From Lathyrus oleraceus (Eukaryota; Streptophyta; Magnoliopsida; Fabales; Fabaceae), in assembly GCF_024323335.1 (NCBI RefSeq), contig NC_066582.1, positions 89,090,944 through 89,154,943 on the forward strand: a DNA stretch of 64,000 nt, read 5' to 3'. Position 1 is the first letter of the stretch; each line of letters opens with the position of its first letter. Below, in pieces: positions 61,398 through 64,000 of this stretch. The position numbers and the translations under genes were made by a program. The notes beneath the pieces were generated by a model that worked only from the letters and a program-made list of their open reading frames with translations, ran no database searches and was not told the DNA's origin.

Positions 61398-62529
61398 GTC
61401 ACTCAATTTTCTTCTTCTCTTTTGCTTTGCGTTTTCATCTACTATTTCACTTTCTCTGTTTAATTAATTGATTATTATTATTTATTTTAATTCATTTTTT
61501 GTTAATGAGCTTTTGATTTTCAAGTTCAGCCTCGTAATTTGTTGCTCTTTGTTTTTCTCTGTTTTTTATTTCTCAGAAAAATGGTGGAAACTGATTATTA
61601 ATTCTCTTTTCAGGTTTTGTTATTACCTGTTTTTTTTAATAGTATTTATGAGGTTTTTTTTTTCTTGTAGAATTTTTTTCTGAGAAAAAGTTATGAAAAT
61701 AACACAAAAGAACGAACCTTTAAAGTTAGGTAAATAACTAGGGTAAAGAACAGTGGATCGGATTCAGCATTGAAATTAGATGAAACCTGTTTAATCACAT
61801 TTGTTCTTATGATCAATAGTAATTTTTTCATCACTGATTGGTTTTTATTTTCAATTGTGCTGTTTTTTTTTTTTAATTCTTCGCTTATTTTGAATATAAT
61901 TTTTTTTTGCATAATCAAAATTTTCGACTTTATTTTCTGGTCTTACAAGTCAAGATCTAAATCTATTCACAGTAAGATTTTCGGAATAATGTTTTTCGAA
62001 TTGCCGATACCTGTTACTTGATTTCTAGTTAGTTTATGTGTTTATTGTGTTTATTGATTGTTATGATCATCAAATCAATAGCTCCTAAATGTTGAAATTG
62101 ATTGCTATGATTATTAAATCTATTGGAAGTAAGAGTTTTGGACTATTTTTTATTTTTGTGTTATCGTTACATGTTATTTGGCTTCTTGTTAGTTTATGTG
62201 TCTATTGTGTTTATTAGTTGCTATGATCATTAACTCTATTTGAAATAAGAGTTCTGGAATAATGTTTTTTGAATTATGGTCACCTGGTATTTGGCTTCTA
62301 GTTAGTTTATGTGTCTGTTGTGTTTATTGATTGCTGTGATCATTAAATCAATAACTTCTAAATGTTGATAGTGATTATTAGAGGTTAGATTTTGAATCTT
62401 TTTCCTTTTTTATTCCTGAGTTTGAAGTAGCTGACAACTGTCATTGTAAAAATCAGATATTTTGTTCTGCTTCTTGTTTAGATTTTGTTTTGAATTGATG
62501 CTGACTGGGTTGAAATTGAAAATTTGCAG
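61398..62529 (+). other. Probable intron in the 5' leader of the Agenet-ENT gene
   Basis: A purine-rich leader (about 61320-61397, with AGAGAGAG) ends AATAAG|GTCACT. A T-rich 1.1-kb stretch follows and ends in AAATTTGCAG at 62529, just 16 bp before the start codon. Acceptor and T-rich composition are good; the donor is weak and chosen by eye. Three copies of AGTTTATGTGTNTRTTGTG lie inside, near 62031, 62191 and 62304. Confidence 0.4.
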
Positions 62530-62545
62530 AAATATATTAGCGGTC

Positions 62546-64000
62546 ATGAGATTCAAGAAAGGGACTAAGGTGGAAGTTCTAAGCAAAGCTGAGGTGCCTT
62601 CTGGCTCCTGGCTATGTGCAGAGATCATCCGTGGTAAGGGCCACCATTACACTGTTAAGTATGAGGGATTTCAAGGTGATACTGGTGAGGCAATCGTGGG
62701 GCGAGTTTCAAGGAAATCCACAAGACCATGTCCGCCTGCACTTGAGCTCGTGGAGAACTGGGCTCCAGGTGAAATTGTAGAAGTGTATCAGAATTTTTCT
62801 TGGAAGATGGCCACTGTTTTGAAGGTTTTGGGGAAAAAGTGCATTTCTGTTAGGTTAGTTGGATCTTCTTTGGAATTCCAAGTTAGCAAATTTGACATCC
62901 GGGTGAGACAGTCCTGGCAAGATGACAAGTGGTTTGTGGTTGGAAAGGTACCTTTATTTTCCCACCTTAATCTTTTTGTTTCTTTCATATTCTCTAGCGA
63001 TTGCCAAGTGTCCTTCCAAGTACAAATGTGGTTGTAGATCATATGCTGACTTTGTTTTTATTAAGCTTTTGAAAGTTCATTGAGTCAATGCATTCTGTTT
63101 ACTAAAACTAACTAATAGAAATTTAAAAACTTTGGATTTTCTTAGGTTTTTCGGTCATGTTTCGCTTTCAATATTGTGTAATTCTTACTTTCAAATTTTC
63201 TTCATTTCTTCATTTTTATTTTTGCTTTGACTTTCAAGAGTTTTCCTATGTAAATGTTTCTGGATTATACCATGCTATTTTATGAGCTAATATTTATTCA
63301 TCTTTCTCCCATCTTCAGGGCTCGGCTAGCTGTGATAATGGAAAGCGTTTTAGTGCGCAACTTCTGAAGATAGATACAAAGACAAAACTGTCAGCTTCTG
63401 ATTACTATCATCCTGAAAAGAAAGAACTGAATAATCTGGAATGCCACCCTGTTTCTTTTAAAACATTGAAACGAGGACGCCATTCACAAGTTGAGGCATA
63501 TGCTGAACCTCTGCCTAAATTAAGGGCAATTGAGAATGAAGGCAGATGTTACAGAGCAAGAGTTAGAAACCCATCCACCCCACTTAATCATGTACAAAAT
63601 GTCGGTTTTCCAAGAGACGTGCCAGCTGAAGAATGTATACATGCTGTAAACAACAGGAAAACTGGGATTGTTGATATGGACATAGAGAGGAGGAAACAAA
63701 ATGCTGCTGTGGGTTGTTCATTTGGACAGAACTTTGAATTAAACTGTGCTGATAGTGTTATATGCTCTGTTGGTAGCTGTAGTATCACCAGCGGGAATTC
63801 CTATAAATTGCAATTTCCTGTATCTGCAGGCCCATTTGGAGATGTAGACAGTCCATACAGCGATGCTGAATCTACCTGCAAGAGGGGATATCTTGAAAGG
63901 ACTTATTCCCCTCCCACACGAAGAGAATTGGCCACAAAAATTCATAGGTTAGAGTTGCATGCCTATCGTTGTACAATTGAGGCATTGTATGCATCTGGAC
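62546..64000 (+). CDS. Agenet (Tudor-like) and ENT domain protein, 5' part
   Basis: Exon 1 is 62546-62947 (134 codons), exon 2 starts at 63319 and is open to the window edge (227 more codons). Splice sites are AAG|GTACCT and TTCAG|GGC, phase 0. The ATG at 62546 follows a good leader acceptor; the frame is open further upstream, but that part has intron character. Two Agenet units fill residues about 1-140 (MRFKKGTKVEVLSKAEVPSG, SWLCAEIIRGKGHHYTVKYE, WAPGEIVEVYQNFSWKMATV, DDKWFVVGK). A Ser-rich linker follows. From residue ~337, TKIHRLELHAYRCTIEALYA is the start of an ENT domain. Agenet domains resemble Tudor folds that bind methylated histones; ENT is the EMSY N-terminal fold. Related plant proteins are called Tudor-like RNA-binding proteins. 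A nuclear chromatin role is inferred. No defects seen; the 3' part lies outside. Confidence 0.9.
62948..63318 (+). other. Coding intron 1 of the Agenet-ENT gene
   Basis: 371 bp, donor GTACCT, T-rich body, acceptor CCCATCTTCAG. The last codon before it is Lys (AAG) and the reading frame continues with Gly-Ser-Ala-Ser, consistent with the third Agenet strand region. Confidence 0.85.

Overview
The window is plant nuclear DNA, almost certainly from a legume and most likely tribe Fabeae (pea, vetch, lentil, faba bean or grass pea). The reasons are a giant Ty3/gypsy element of the Ogre type (long LTRs, extra 5' ORF1, Arg-tRNA-type primer site, archaeal-type second RNase H, tandem repeats in the 3' UTR), a SIRE/Maximus-type Copia element, and AT-rich, TE-dense DNA with one host gene at the far right. 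There is no bacterial or phage content. Species is an inference; nothing in the window names it.

Layout. 1-4838: old Copia-LTR-like DNA holding a decayed 4.35-kb Copia element on the minus strand (280-4628). 4839-41198: one Ogre-type element on the minus strand, flanked by the same 5-bp target duplication (GGCTG). Its 3' LTR is at 4839-11635, its coding part at 14741-28510, and its primer site and 5' LTR at 29336-41198. Three insertions sit in it: a 4.84-kb solo LTR of a related family splits the integrase gene (15469-20305, duplication AACTT), and pieces of one plus-strand SIRE-type element lie in both LTRs (6882-9375 and 30441-38538). The duplication AACAC is at the left edge of the first SIRE piece and at the right edge of the second, so both LTRs once held the same insertion at the same site. 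Each copy then lost a different part by deletion.

41204-55970: layered repeats. These are a Ty3 gag fragment, a candidate solo LTR (42898-45052), the 3' end and 3' LTR of a second Tat/Ogre-like element on the plus strand (45058-50249), several local tandem arrays, and a Tourist-like MITE (53434-54382). 55975-60370: a decayed Mutator-like element (MULE) with long degenerate terminal inverted repeats. It has a transposase pseudogene on the minus strand and a GRF-type zinc-finger gene running towards it on the plus strand. A 935-bp hAT-type element with an 8-bp duplication sits inside it.

60371-64000: AT-rich upstream DNA, then the 5' part of the only intact-looking host gene. It encodes an Agenet (Tudor-like) plus ENT domain protein on the plus strand, with a probable intron in its leader and one coding intron, and it runs off the right edge.

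No retrotransposon here looks autonomous, because every gag-pol has stops, frameshifts or lost catalytic residues. The most notable observation is the shared nested insertion in both Ogre LTRs, which suggests that the SIRE insert was copied together with its host LTR when the Ogre element transposed. Next is the MULE with a convergent GRF zinc-finger gene.
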